Of a DNA stretch of 64,000 nt, positions 42,538-52,574 are shown piece after piece (the first letter of the stretch is position 1; every line of letters begins with the position of its first letter). The notes under the pieces were generated by a model that had not been told where the DNA came from, searched no databases, and saw nothing but the letters and a program-made list of their open reading frames with translations. Made by a program: the position numbers and the translations under genes. Location of the stretch: NCBI RefSeq assembly GCF_024499015.1, contig NZ_CP098604.1, forward strand, positions 4,340,001-4,404,000, given 5' to 3'. This DNA is from Xanthomonas hortorum pv. pelargonii (GTDB taxonomy: Bacteria; Pseudomonadota; Gammaproteobacteria; Xanthomonadales; Xanthomonadaceae).

Positions 42538-43913
42538 GCGCTGGGCGTGCGTCGGTATACGCGCTGCTCTCGCTCATCGCGATCAGCAGCGCTCAATCGT
42601 TTGCCGCCGAGCGGGCCGCCGAACCGAATACGCAGGTGCCGGCGGGCTCCACCCACTATGTCGCCGACGGCTTTCCGGACCGCATCGTCGCCACGCCCGC
42701 GCAGGATGCGGCGACCGGTTTCGCGGTGGCCTGGCGTACCGATGCCAGCGTCAACCAGCCGTGGCTGGAACTGGGCGTCGCCGGCGACTCGCCCGACGTG
42801 GGTACGCCGCGCCGCATTCGCGCCAGCACCGCCACGCTGAGCAGCGAAAACGGCAGTTCGCATCACCACCGCGCCGATATCGATGGATTGAAGCCGGACA
42901 CGCTGTACGCCTACCGCGTACAGGGCAACAGCACCTGGGGCGCGTGGAATCAGTTCCGCACCGCCGCCACGGCCGCCACCCCGCTGACGCTGCTGTATTT
43001 CGGCGATACCCAGAACAAGAATCTCAGCCTGGTCTCGCGGGTGATCCGCCAGGCCTGGCGCAGCGCACCGGACGCGCGGCTGGCGCTGTTCGCCGGCGAT
43101 CTGGTCAGCGGCAAGGACGGCCAGGACGACAACGAGTGGGCCGAATGGTTCGAAGCCGGACGTTGGTTGCTGGAAGGCACCGCAGTGGCACCGGCGCCGG
43201 GCAATCACGAGTATCACGAAGAGGGCGAAGACGCCCCGCAGGCGACGCGCACGCTCGGCAGCCATTGGCCGGTGACCTTCGCCTTGCCGCGCAACGGGCC
43301 GTCGGCCACCGCGCGCACCAGCTATTGGTTCGACTACCAGGGCGTGCGCATCGCCGTGCTCGACGGTACCTCGGTGCTGGATGTGGGCACCGGCCCGGCG
43401 CAGGCGCAGTGGCTGGACACCGTATTGGCCGACAATCCGCATCCGTGGTCGATCGTGCTGATCCACCAACCGTTCTTCTCGCCGCGCGCCGATCGCGAGA
43501 ACGAAAAGCTGGTCGAGCAGGTGCTGCCGGTGATCCGTCGCCACAAGGTCGATCTGGTGCTGCAGGGCCACGACCACACCTACGGCCGTCGCGGCGATGA
43601 GACGGGGCAGGCGACGCCGGTGTTCGTGGTGTCGGTGGCCGGGCCCAAGCAGTACCGGCTCTCGGACATGGCCCGCAAGACCATGCGCCCGGTCGGCGAA
43701 GACACCCAGCTGTATCAGGTGCTTCGCATCGACAACCAGAAGTTGCGCTACGAGTCGCGCACCGCCACCGGACGTCTCTACGATGCCTTCGAGCTCAAGC
43801 GCGATACGAGCGGGGCCAAGCGGTTGATCGAACACGAAGCAGGGCGCATCGCCCCACGCGATTGCCCACGCAGTGCAACGCTCAAGGGACGGGCGGATCG
43901 CTGCTGGGAATGA
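42534..43913 (+). CDS. Purple acid phosphatase-like metallophosphoesterase
   Basis: ATG 42534 overlaps the phytase stop (ATGA). The 459-residue protein has a signal peptide, an N-terminal fibronectin-III-like domain typical of purple acid phosphatases (TGFAVAWRTDA ... YAYRVQG), and a dinuclear-metal catalytic domain with all motifs in order: GDTQNKN, GDLVSGKD, GNHEYHE, LIHQPFF and GHDHTYGR. It is expected to remove phosphate from phosphomonoesters, plausibly lower inositol phosphates left by the upstream phytase-like protein. Confidence 0.92.
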   Translation: MSAGRASVYALLSLIAISSAQSFAAERAAEPNTQVPAGSTHYVADGFPDRIVATPAQDAATGFAVAWRTDASVNQPWLELGVAGDSPDVGTPRRIRASTATLSSENGSSHHHRADIDGLKPDTLYAYRVQGNSTWGAWNQFRTAATAATPLTLLYFGDTQNKNLSLVSRVIRQAWRSAPDARLALFAGDLVSGKDGQDDNEWAEWFEAGRWLLEGTAVAPAPGNHEYHEEGEDAPQATRTLGSHWPVTFALPRNGPSATARTSYWFDYQGVRIAVLDGTSVLDVGTGPAQAQWLDTVLADNPHPWSIVLIHQPFFSPRADRENEKLVEQVLPVIRRHKVDLVLQGHDHTYGRRGDETGQATPVFVVSVAGPKQYRLSDMARKTMRPVGEDTQLYQVLRIDNQKLRYESRTATGRLYDAFELKRDTSGAKRLIEHEAGRIAPRDCPRSATLKGRADRCWE

Positions 43914-44033
43914 AGGCGCTGTAACGAATTCGAAGGAGTTGGGGCGGATCGGCGTACTGCGTTAGGAAGATGTGAGGAAACTTCGCTGATGCATTGATTT
44001 TTCCAATGGTTACCTCGTATGCCAATTGAAAAT

Positions 44034-44049
44034 TGTGAGTTACATCACA
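44034..44049 (+). promoter_or_regulatory. Perfect Clp/CRP-type binding site upstream of the GT32 gene
   Basis: TGTGA-GTTACA-TCACA matches the TGTGA-N6-TCACA consensus in both half-sites. It is centred about 115 bp before the start of the glycosyltransferase gene. In Xanthomonas the CRP homologue Clp binds such sites and activates virulence-related genes. Confidence 0.75.
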
Positions 44050-44155
44050 CAAAAAATGGGCATAGGGTGTGGTTAGCCGGATCTCCATCCGGGTAGCCGG
44101 TGTCAGGTCGGCGCTGGATGGAGGTGTTGGTGCCCCCAGCCCCCGAGAAACCACC

Positions 44156-44863
44156 ATGATTCCCCATGTGTTTCATCTGACCGCGCCGACCAAGCAATTG
44201 CAGTGGGAAGAACGCAGGATCCAGGCCCGTCTGCAGCGGCTATTGCCGGACTGGGTCTGCTACGTCTGGGATGACGCGGACAATTCGGAACTGATGCGTC
44301 GCGCGTTCCCGGAATTCGCCGAGCGCTACGAGGCGATCCGCTTCGGCGTGATGAAGGCCGACATCGCCCGCTGTGCCTATATGCACGCGCACGGCGGCTT
44401 TTATTTCGACACCGACTACAAGCTGTTGCAGCCGCTTGGCGCCGACCTGTTGGTACAGCAATGCGTGCTGCCGATCGAGGATGGCGCGCTAGGCAACGAT
44501 CAGTTCAAGATCGGCAATGCCGTCTTCGGTTCCCAGGCAGGGCATCCTTTGTGGCGCGCCTTTATCGAGCACATTTTCAATGTGCATGCGCCGGAGACGC
44601 TGGAAGATCACCGGCAGATTCCGATGATCTCCGGCCCGCGCGGGCTGACGCGCTTCTACAACGCATATGGCGAGCAGTTCTCCGGCATCGTGTTCCCGCC
44701 GCGCGATGCATTCCATCCGGACCGTACCTGGTTCGGCCTCGGCCACCGCGGCGGCAAGATCGCCGTCGGCTCGCATCTGTGCTGGGCATCGTGGCGCGGC
44801 AAGTCGACGCGCCGGGCGGTGACCAATTACCTGCGTCGCAAGTTGAGCGCGGTACCGATCTGA
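44156..44863 (+). CDS. GT32-type glycosyltransferase (Gly-transf_Sug family)
   Basis: The 235-residue cytoplasmic protein begins IPHVFH, the usual start of the family. It has ADIARCAYMHAHGGFYFDTDYK, where DTD is the metal- and nucleotide-sugar-binding DxD motif, and a C-terminal GRGKSTRR-like basic tail (SWRGKSTRRAVTNYLRRK). It transfers a sugar, probably to a surface glycan or lipid; the acceptor is unknown. It stands alone, with a Clp site upstream and a hairpin downstream. Start alternatives upstream at 44069 lack an RBS. Confidence 0.85.
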   Translation: MIPHVFHLTAPTKQLQWEERRIQARLQRLLPDWVCYVWDDADNSELMRRAFPEFAERYEAIRFGVMKADIARCAYMHAHGGFYFDTDYKLLQPLGADLLVQQCVLPIEDGALGNDQFKIGNAVFGSQAGHPLWRAFIEHIFNVHAPETLEDHRQIPMISGPRGLTRFYNAYGEQFSGIVFPPRDAFHPDRTWFGLGHRGGKIAVGSHLCWASWRGKSTRRAVTNYLRRKLSAVPI

Positions 44864-44875
44864 TGGCTGCCGGTC

Positions 44876-44908
44876 GCCATGCAGATCTGTTGAACGGATC
44901 TGCATGGC
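44876..44908 (+). terminator. Stem-loop downstream of the GT32 gene
   Basis: A 12-bp perfect stem gccatgcagatc / gatctgcatggc surrounds a 9-base loop, 12 bp after the stop codon. There is no T tract, so it is a terminator of uncertain type or an mRNA 3'-end stabiliser. Confidence 0.6.
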
Positions 44909-45085
44909 GGCACCGGGATGATTCCCGCTGCGGCACTCAACGCAGTGTTTTGTGCGGTTCACGCTGGTGAAGGGCGCTTGCGCAAGCACCCTTCGCATCG
45001 TGCTTGCTATGTCACAAATCTCGCGCCGTCAGCGCGGCAGCCCACAGAACTTCCGCGTTTCAGGCGTTGAGAGAGATGTGCAGCC

Positions 45086-46582
45086 TCAGGCGGCCTCGGC
45101 CTGCACCTGGCGCGGGCCTTCCTTGAGCGCACGCGCGATCAAGCCGACCAATAGATCGAGCTCGTCTTCGTCCATGGCAAAGTGCGGCGTAAAGCGCAGC
45201 GAATTCTCGCCGCCGTGGATCACGTTGACACCGCGGTGGCGCAGCCATTCCTCGGTGGACCCGGCGCCGTAACACTTGAACTGCGGTGCCAGCTCGCAGG
45301 AAAACAGCAAGCCGGTGCCCTGCACCTTGGTGATCAAGCCGCCCAACTCGGACTGCAAGGCTTCCAGCTTGGCGATCGCCTGCGCACCGCGGCTGCGGAT
45401 GTTGGCGCGCACCTGCGGAGTGAACAACGCCAGCGTGGCGCAGGCCACATCGAGCGCGCGCGGATTGGTGGTCATAGTGTTGCCGTAGGTGCCCTTGCGA
45501 TACACCTGCGCGGCGTGTTCGGTCACGGCCAGCACCGACAGCGGGTACTGCGCGGCGTTGAGCGCCTTGGAATAGGTTTCCAGGTCGGGCGGGTCGAGCT
45601 GTTCGAAGCCGGGGTAGTCCACCACAGACAGCACGCCGTGCGCACGCAGGCCGGCCTGGATCGAATCCACCAGCAGCAGGCTGCCGTGCAGGCGGGTCAA
45701 CTCGCGCGCCGCGGCGTAGAACGCGGCCGGCAATGCGCGGCCCGGGTCGCCTTCTCCCATCACCGGCTCCAGGAACACCGCCTCGATAAACCAGTGATTG
45801 CGCGCGGCCTCGTCGAAGGCGCGCTGCAGCGCCGCCACGTCGTACGGCGCGATCGCGATCACCGAATCTTCGTCGCGGTAGCTGGCCAGGTACTTGGTGT
45901 AGGTCTTGCGGCTGGAATCGGAATACAGGCCGGGGCGATCGGTGCGGCCATGGAAGCTACCCTTGACCACCACGCGCTTGATGCTGGCACCGGCATGCCG
46001 GGCGCCCGGGTCGGTGTGCAGCTTGGCGTTGGTGTCGACGATGCGTGCGGCCAGGCCGACCGCTTCGGAACCGGAGTTGAGACACATGAAGCGCGCAAAC
46101 GGACAGCCGCCACGGGTATGCCCGATCTCCGCGCGCAGGGCGCAGTCGAGCCGGCGCTGCGCCAGGCTGGGCGTCATCACGTTGGCCATCACCTGCGGGC
46201 GTGCCATCGCCTCGAGCACCGGCGCGGGGGTGTGGCCGAAGCCGAGCATGCCGTAGCCGCCGGCGTCGTACAGCACCGCGCCCTTGAGCGTGATCACCCA
46301 CGGTCCGCGCGCGGCCAGCGCTACATACGGGGTCACCGCATCGTCGGCATAGAAGTTGATGAAGCCGTCCTGCACCGCGCCGATCTGTGCGTCTTCGTCC
46401 AGATCCAGCAGGTCGGCGACCTCTTCGCGCACCAGCGCGTATTCGGCGGCGGCCGCATCGATGGCCTGGGCGAGATCGTCGTGGGTGCTGGCCAGGCGCA
46501 CGATGCTGGCATCGTCCAGGCCATCGGTCAGGCGGCGGCCGGCATGGGCACGCAGCGGGGCGAGCGGGGCAAGGACGGACAT
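45086..46582 (-). CDS. Class-III (fold type I) PLP-dependent aminotransferase
   Basis: The start at 46580-46582 (MSVLAPLAP) gives 498 residues; a longer upstream frame is not conserved. The family motifs are GFGHTPAPV, LNSGSEAVGLAAR, KGSFHGRTDRPG, LLVDSIQAGLR (Asp for the pyridine nitrogen) and ETYSKAL, with the PLP lysine at K339. It differs from the standard DExQ[TS]G signature. The substrate is unknown (omega-amino acid or amine). It is divergent from an Lrp/AsnC regulator with a palindrome in the shared 121-bp promoter region, so it is probably controlled by that regulator. Confidence 0.88.
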   Translation of the reverse strand: MSVLAPLAPLRAHAGRRLTDGLDDASIVRLASTHDDLAQAIDAAAAEYALVREEVADLLDLDEDAQIGAVQDGFINFYADDAVTPYVALAARGPWVITLKGAVLYDAGGYGMLGFGHTPAPVLEAMARPQVMANVMTPSLAQRRLDCALRAEIGHTRGGCPFARFMCLNSGSEAVGLAARIVDTNAKLHTDPGARHAGASIKRVVVKGSFHGRTDRPGLYSDSSRKTYTKYLASYRDEDSVIAIAPYDVAALQRAFDEAARNHWFIEAVFLEPVMGEGDPGRALPAAFYAAARELTRLHGSLLLVDSIQAGLRAHGVLSVVDYPGFEQLDPPDLETYSKALNAAQYPLSVLAVTEHAAQVYRKGTYGNTMTTNPRALDVACATLALFTPQVRANIRSRGAQAIAKLEALQSELGGLITKVQGTGLLFSCELAPQFKCYGAGSTEEWLRHRGVNVIHGGENSLRFTPHFAMDEDELDLLVGLIARALKEGPRQVQAEAA

Positions 46583-46672
46583 GGCGCATCTCCTACAAGG
46601 TGGCGTTTCCTTTCTATTATCGGCAGAAGATCGGCGTTTGGCAGCGTGAATCCGGGCAGGAAGTCGGGTATT

Positions 46673-46689
46673 TTCGTCGAATCGACGAA
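46673..46689. promoter_or_regulatory. 8+1+8 palindrome, candidate Lrp operator
   Basis: ttcgtcga-a-tcgacgaa is a perfect inverted repeat in the intergenic region between the aminotransferase and the Lrp-family gene, 15 bp before the regulator start. Its position suits autoregulation and control of the divergent aminotransferase. Confidence 0.6.
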
Positions 46690-46703
46690 CCATTTGGGCA
46701 AAA

Positions 46704-47135
46704 GTGAAAATCACTCCCTCCGACGAACGCCTGCTGTCGCTGTTGCGCGAGGACGCACGCGCCTCCACCGCGCAGATCGCGCGCCGGCTCGGGCTGTCGC
46801 GCACCACCGTGCAGAGCCGCATCGAAAAACTCGAACGCGACGGCGTGATCAGCGGCTACACCGTGCGCACCCACGACGCCTACGAACAGGGCCGTATCCG
46901 CGCGCATATTTTGATCACTGTGCTGCCCAAGAAGATGCCGGCCGTGGTCAAGGCACTGCGCGACATCCCCGAGGTGCGCCTGCTGCACTCGGTCAGCGGC
47001 GCCTACGACCTGATCGCCCTGGGCGTGGTCGGCGGCGTCAACGAGATGGACGTGCTCACCGACGCAATCGGCGCCATTGACGGCGTGGAGCGCACGACGA
47101 CGTCGATCATTTTGTCGACGAAGTTTGAGCGGTGA
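46704..47135 (+). CDS. Lrp/AsnC family transcriptional regulator
   Basis: GTG 46704 starts a 143-residue protein with an N-terminal winged helix (DERLLSLLREDARASTAQIARRLGLSRTTVQSRI style, about 5-50) and a C-terminal RAM/effector domain (VKALRDIPEVRLLHSVSGAYDLIA). Such regulators sense amino acids. It faces away from the aminotransferase it probably controls. Confidence 0.93.
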   Translation: MKITPSDERLLSLLREDARASTAQIARRLGLSRTTVQSRIEKLERDGVISGYTVRTHDAYEQGRIRAHILITVLPKKMPAVVKALRDIPEVRLLHSVSGAYDLIALGVVGGVNEMDVLTDAIGAIDGVERTTTSIILSTKFER

Positions 47136-47664
47136 GGGGGAGTCAGGAGTGGGGATTAGAAAATCGGGATTGGGATCTGGGATGGATAGTGAGCAATGAA
47201 TCGGCGGCGAGCAAAGCCCCTCTCCCCTCGGGAGAGGGGTTGGGGTGAGGGTACGGGGCGAAGCCCGCGTGCGCTCAAACTCCAACAGCGCTTCGCCCGC
47301 ACCCTCATCCGGCGCTACGCGCTCCCTTCTCCCGATGGGAGAAGGGAGCAGGTCGCAGCTCTGGTGATTAACGCCCCTCTCCCGCTGGGGGTGAGAAAGC
47401 ACGGTTTGCGCGTCACTGGCGCGCATGCCTTGGAGCGCCCGCGCCGCAAGCGCTGGCCGGGCAGGGCCGCGGAGCGGGGGAGGGTACGAACGGGTATAGG
47501 GCGAAGCCATCGCCTACCAGTCGACGATTCACCTCTACTGGCGCGTGGCGACGCGTTTGCCATGGCCGACTCCTGAATTTGCTCGCGGCGCCTCCCGCCG
47601 GGAGAAGGATGTCCCCAGCATGTCCCGCTAAACTAGCGCCCCCAATCGCTGCACCGCCCAACCT
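47136..47664. other. Intergenic region packed with dispersed repeats
   Basis: This 529-bp gap holds a clear hairpin element at 47215-47347. Further partial copies include cccctctcccgctggggg near 47373, ggagggtacgaacgggtatagggcgaagcc near 47480 and cctcccgccgggagaagga near 47588. A fragment near 47147-47180 (ggggattagaaaatcgggatt) resembles the queA-tgt repeat. No gene is supported. Confidence 0.6.
47215..47347. repeat. Intergenic hairpin repeat, tctcccgggaga family, copy 2
   Basis: The order is cccctctcccctcgggagagggg, ttggggtgagggtacgg, an insert with gggcgaagccc / gcgcttcgccc arms, caccctcatccggcgcta and cccttctcccgatgggagaaggg. The same blocks occur in inverse order at 37898-38054. Confidence 0.75.
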
Positions 47665-48703
47665 TTGAAGAAGTCCGATTTCAACTATTCGCTACCCGAC
47701 GAGCTGATCGCCCAGGCGCCGCTGGCCGAGCGCGCGGCCAGCCGCTTGCTGGTGGTGGTGCCGTCGCCGCAGGCGCTGGTCGACCGCCAGGTGCGCGATC
47801 TGCCCGAGCTGCTGCAGCCGGGCGATCTGCTGATCTTCAACGACACCCGGGTGATCCCGGCGCGCCTGTTCGGGCAGAAGGCCAGTGGCGGGCGGGTGGA
47901 AATTTTGATCGAGCGCCTGCTTGGCGAGCGCGAGGCGCGCGTGCAGATCGGCGCCAGCAAGTCGCCCAAGGCCGGCAGCCTGATCGCGCTCGATGCCGGT
48001 GGGCAGGCCGAGGTGCTGGGCCGCGATGGCGAGTTCTATCTGCTGCGTTTCGATATACCGTCGCCGCTGCAGCAGTGGCTGCCGGAGGCCGGGCAACTGC
48101 CGCTACCGCCGTACATCCGCCGCGAGCCGGGTGTGGAAGACCGCGAGCGCTACCAGACCGTGTTCGCACGTGAAGTTGGTGCGGTGGCCGCGCCCACTGC
48201 CGGCCTGCATTTCGACGAGGCCCTGTTGGCGCAGCTGCGCGAGCGCGGGGTGGAGTTCGGCCACGTCACCTTGCATGTGGGCGCCGGCACCTTCCAGCCG
48301 GTGCGCGTGGATGCGCTGGACCAGCATGTGATGCATAAGGAGTGGCTCAACGTCGGTGCCGCACTGGTCGAGCAGGTGCGGCGCACGCGCGCACGCGGCG
48401 GCCGCGTCATTGCGGTGGGAACCACGGTGGTGCGCTCGCTGGAAAGCGCCTGGCGTAAAACCGATGCTGCGCCCGATGGCGAACTGCTGCCATTTGCCGG
48501 CGAAACCCAGATCTTCATCCTGCCCGGCTACCGCATCCGCAGCGTCGATGCGATGGTCACCAACTTCCATCTGCCCGAAAGCACGCTGCTGATGATGGTC
48601 TCGGCCTTCGCCGGCCGCGAGCGCATCTTCGCCGCCTATCAACACGCCATCGCGCAGCGCTATCGCTTCTTTTCGTACGGCGATGCGATGTTGCTGTGGG
48701 GCA

Positions 48704-49962
<1,259 letters not shown>

Positions 49963-49968
49963 AACCGG

Positions 49969-49992
49969 CCGTCCGCGCCCTTGCGCGGACGG
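49969..49992 (+). terminator. Stem-loop after tgt
   Basis: A 10-bp perfect GC-rich stem ccgtccgcgc / gcgcggacgg with a 4-base loop lies 6 bp after the tgt stop. The T run is poor (ttggg), so it may attenuate transcription instead of ending it. Confidence 0.6.
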
Positions 49993-50093
49993 TTGGGAAC
50001 CTGCATGGCATAATTCCCGGCTGTTCCGCTTCGGCGGTACCTGAATAGCGAGCGGGCCGGTTGGCGCGCTGGCACTAAACTAGGATGCATTGA

Positions 50094-50447
50094 ATGAATC
50101 TGCTCGATTTCCTGATCCCCGTCGCCCAGGCGCAGGCCACCGGTGGCGCGCCGGCCGCCGGCCCGATGGGAAGCCTGTCCACCTTCGCGTTGCCGATCAT
50201 CCTGATCGCGGTCATGTATTTTTTGATGATCCGCCCGCAGATGAAGCGCCAGAAGGAACACAAGTCGCTGCTGGAGAAGCTCTCGCGCGGCGATGAAGTG
50301 ATCACCTCCGGCGGCGTTGCCGGCGTGATCAGCGACATCGGCGACAACTTCATCACCGTGGAAGTGGCCGACAACGTGCGCATCCGCGTGCAGAAGAGTG
50401 CCGTGGGCCATGTGCTGCCCAAGGGCACGCTGAAGTCCGCCAGCTAA
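50094..50447 (+). CDS. yajC: Preprotein translocase subunit YajC
   Basis: The 117-residue protein has a single transmembrane helix (STFALPIILIAVMYFLMI, about residues 28-47) followed by RPQMKRQKEHKSLLEKLSRGDEVITSGG, the diagnostic YajC signature. It forms a complex with SecD and SecF at the inner membrane, matching the genes downstream. Confidence 0.97.
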   Translation: MNLLDFLIPVAQAQATGGAPAAGPMGSLSTFALPIILIAVMYFLMIRPQMKRQKEHKSLLEKLSRGDEVITSGGVAGVISDIGDNFITVEVADNVRIRVQKSAVGHVLPKGTLKSAS

Positions 50448-50638
50448 GAGCGGCTCCAAAACTACTGCGCGCACCGTCAGGCGGGCGCAGTCGGTGCCGG
50501 GAACCGGTGGGTCGCAATACTCCCGTCCCGGCACCGCCCGCATCCACCTGACGATTGCTCGCGACCTTGTGTTGGCCGCTTGAAGTCGTTCTCACTGCTA
50601 GGCGCGTCGCCGGGATGGTGTCGCGCGGGACTGTCGCA
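50448..50638 (+). repeat. yajC-secD intergenic region containing a dispersed repeat
   Basis: The segment about 50450-50575 resembles the one after ggt (35741-35875), sharing gcgcaccgtcaggcgg-like and cacctgacgattgctcgc blocks with internal inverted pieces (ggtgccggg / cccggcacc). Confidence 0.5.
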
Positions 50639-52483
50639 ATGCTCGAATTTCCTCGCTGGAAGTATTTCCTGATCCTGCTGGTGCTGGCGGTCAGCGCGCT
50701 GTACGCGTTGCCCAACATCTACCAGAAAGACCCGTCCGTGCAGATCACCGCCAGCCGCGGTGCCCAACTCGACGACGCATTGCGTAGCCGCATCGACGCC
50801 GACCTCAAGAGCGCCGGCATCACGCCCAAGGCCGTCACCAAGGAAGGCGAGAGCCTGATGGTGCGTCTGCCCAACCTGCAGGCTCAGACCCGCGCCAACG
50901 ACGTGCTACGCCAGCAACTGGGCGAGAACTACACGGTGGCGCTGAACCTGGCCTCGACCGTGCCGGACTGGCTGGCCAAGCTTGGCGGCCGGCCGATGGT
51001 GCTGGGCCTGGATCTGGTCGGTGGCGTGCATTTCGCCATGCAGGTGGATCAGAAGGCCGCGCTGGAAAAGCGCCTGGACGGCTTTGCCGAAGACATCCGC
51101 ACCACCTTGCGCGATGGCCGCATCGCCTATCGCTCGGTCGAGCGTCGCGGCGACAACAGCATCCAGGTCAGCCTGAGCGAGGGCGCCAGCGCCGATGCCG
51201 CGCGTACCGCGCTGGCCAAGGCGCAGCCAACGCTGACCTATGACGTCAGTGGCCAGAACATCGCAGTGAAGGTCCCCGAGGCCGAACTCAAGCAGATCGC
51301 CAGCGGCGCGATCGAACAGAACCTCACCACCTTGCGCAATCGTGTCAACGCGCTGGGCGTGTCCGAACCGACCATCCAGCGCCAGGGCGAAGACCGCATC
51401 GTGGTCGAATTGCCGGGCCTGCAGGACACCGCCGAGGCCAAGCGCCTGATCGGTGCCACGGCCTCGCTGGAGTTCCGCGCGGTGGTCGAAGGCAATGCCG
51501 AAGACGCAGTGCGCAGCGGCACCATTCCGCCGGAAGCCAAGGTCTACCGGCTGCGCGACAGCAATGCGCCGGTGTTGCTCAACAAGCGCGCGCTGGTGAC
51601 TGGTGATCAGATGGTCAGTGCCAGCGTCAGCAACGACCAGAACGGCATGCCGGCGGTGGCGGTGACGCTCAACAACGTCGCCGGCCAGCGCATGCTCGAC
51701 TACACCAGCGCCAATGTCGGCAAGCTGATGTCGGTGGTCTACATCGAGCGCATTCCCACCGTGACCATGGTCGACGGCAAGGAAGTGCGCAGCGTGCGGG
51801 TCAAGGAAGAAGCGCTGTCGCCGACCCGCATCGCCGGCGTGTTCGGCAAGAATTTCCAGACCACCGGTCTGGAAAAGACCGAAGCCGAGAACCTGGCCAA
51901 ACTGCTGAAATCCGGCTCACTGGCCGCGCCGATGGATTTCGTCGAGGAATACGTGATCGGCCCGAGCCTTGGTGCGGAGAACGTGGAGCGCGGCGTCACT
52001 GCGGTGGTGTTCTCGTTCGTGTTCACCCTGGTGTTCTTCACCATTTACTACCGCATGTTCGGCGCGATCACCTCGGCGGCGCTGCTGTTCAACCTGCTGA
52101 TCGTGATCGCGGTGATGTCGCTGTTCGGCGCCACCATGACGTTGCCGGGCTTTGCCGGTCTGGCGTTGTCGGTCGGCCTGTCGGTGGACGCCAACGTGCT
52201 GATCAACGAGCGTATCCGCGAGGAATTACGTCTCGGCGTGCCGCCCAAGTCGGCGATCGTTGCCGGTTACGAGAAGGCCGGTGGCACCATCCTCGACGCC
52301 AACCTGACCGGGTTGATCGTCGGCGTGGCGCTGTACGCGTTCGGCACCGGCCCGCTGAAGGGTTTCGCGCTGACCATGATCATCGGTATTTTCGCCTCGA
52401 TGTTCACTGCGATCACCGTATCGCGCGCGCTGGCGGTGCTGATCTATGGCAGCCGCAAGAAGCTGAAGTCTGTCGCTATTTAA
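50639..52483 (+). CDS. secD: Protein translocase subunit SecD
   Basis: ATG 50639 (MLEFPRWKYFLILL) matches SecD N-termini; ATG 50615 is an alternative. The 614 residues have one N-terminal transmembrane helix, the large periplasmic P1 domain with GLDLVGGVHF (D1) and RNRVNALGVSEPTIQ, then five C-terminal helices with the conserved VGLSVDANVLINERIREE. It uses the proton-motive force to help pull secreted proteins into the periplasm, working with SecF. Confidence 0.98.
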   Translation: MLEFPRWKYFLILLVLAVSALYALPNIYQKDPSVQITASRGAQLDDALRSRIDADLKSAGITPKAVTKEGESLMVRLPNLQAQTRANDVLRQQLGENYTVALNLASTVPDWLAKLGGRPMVLGLDLVGGVHFAMQVDQKAALEKRLDGFAEDIRTTLRDGRIAYRSVERRGDNSIQVSLSEGASADAARTALAKAQPTLTYDVSGQNIAVKVPEAELKQIASGAIEQNLTTLRNRVNALGVSEPTIQRQGEDRIVVELPGLQDTAEAKRLIGATASLEFRAVVEGNAEDAVRSGTIPPEAKVYRLRDSNAPVLLNKRALVTGDQMVSASVSNDQNGMPAVAVTLNNVAGQRMLDYTSANVGKLMSVVYIERIPTVTMVDGKEVRSVRVKEEALSPTRIAGVFGKNFQTTGLEKTEAENLAKLLKSGSLAAPMDFVEEYVIGPSLGAENVERGVTAVVFSFVFTLVFFTIYYRMFGAITSAALLFNLLIVIAVMSLFGATMTLPGFAGLALSVGLSVDANVLINERIREELRLGVPPKSAIVAGYEKAGGTILDANLTGLIVGVALYAFGTGPLKGFALTMIIGIFASMFTAITVSRALAVLIYGSRKKLKSVAI

Positions 52484-52540
52484 TGCGAGTCCCTCGCAAG
52501 AGCCCGCAGGTAAAATGCGAGTCCCTCGCAAGAGCCCGCA
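52482..52540. repeat. 27-bp direct repeat with stem-loops between secD and secF
   Basis: The 27-bp unit aatgcgagtccctcgcaag... occurs at 52482-52508 and 52514-52540 without mismatch. Each unit holds a tgcgag-tcc-ctcgca stem. A further small hairpin (cgcacat/atgtgcg) follows just before the secF RBS region. Confidence 0.9.
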
Positions 52541-52574
52541 CATCCATGTGCGGACTTTCCAGGAAAATCTTTGA

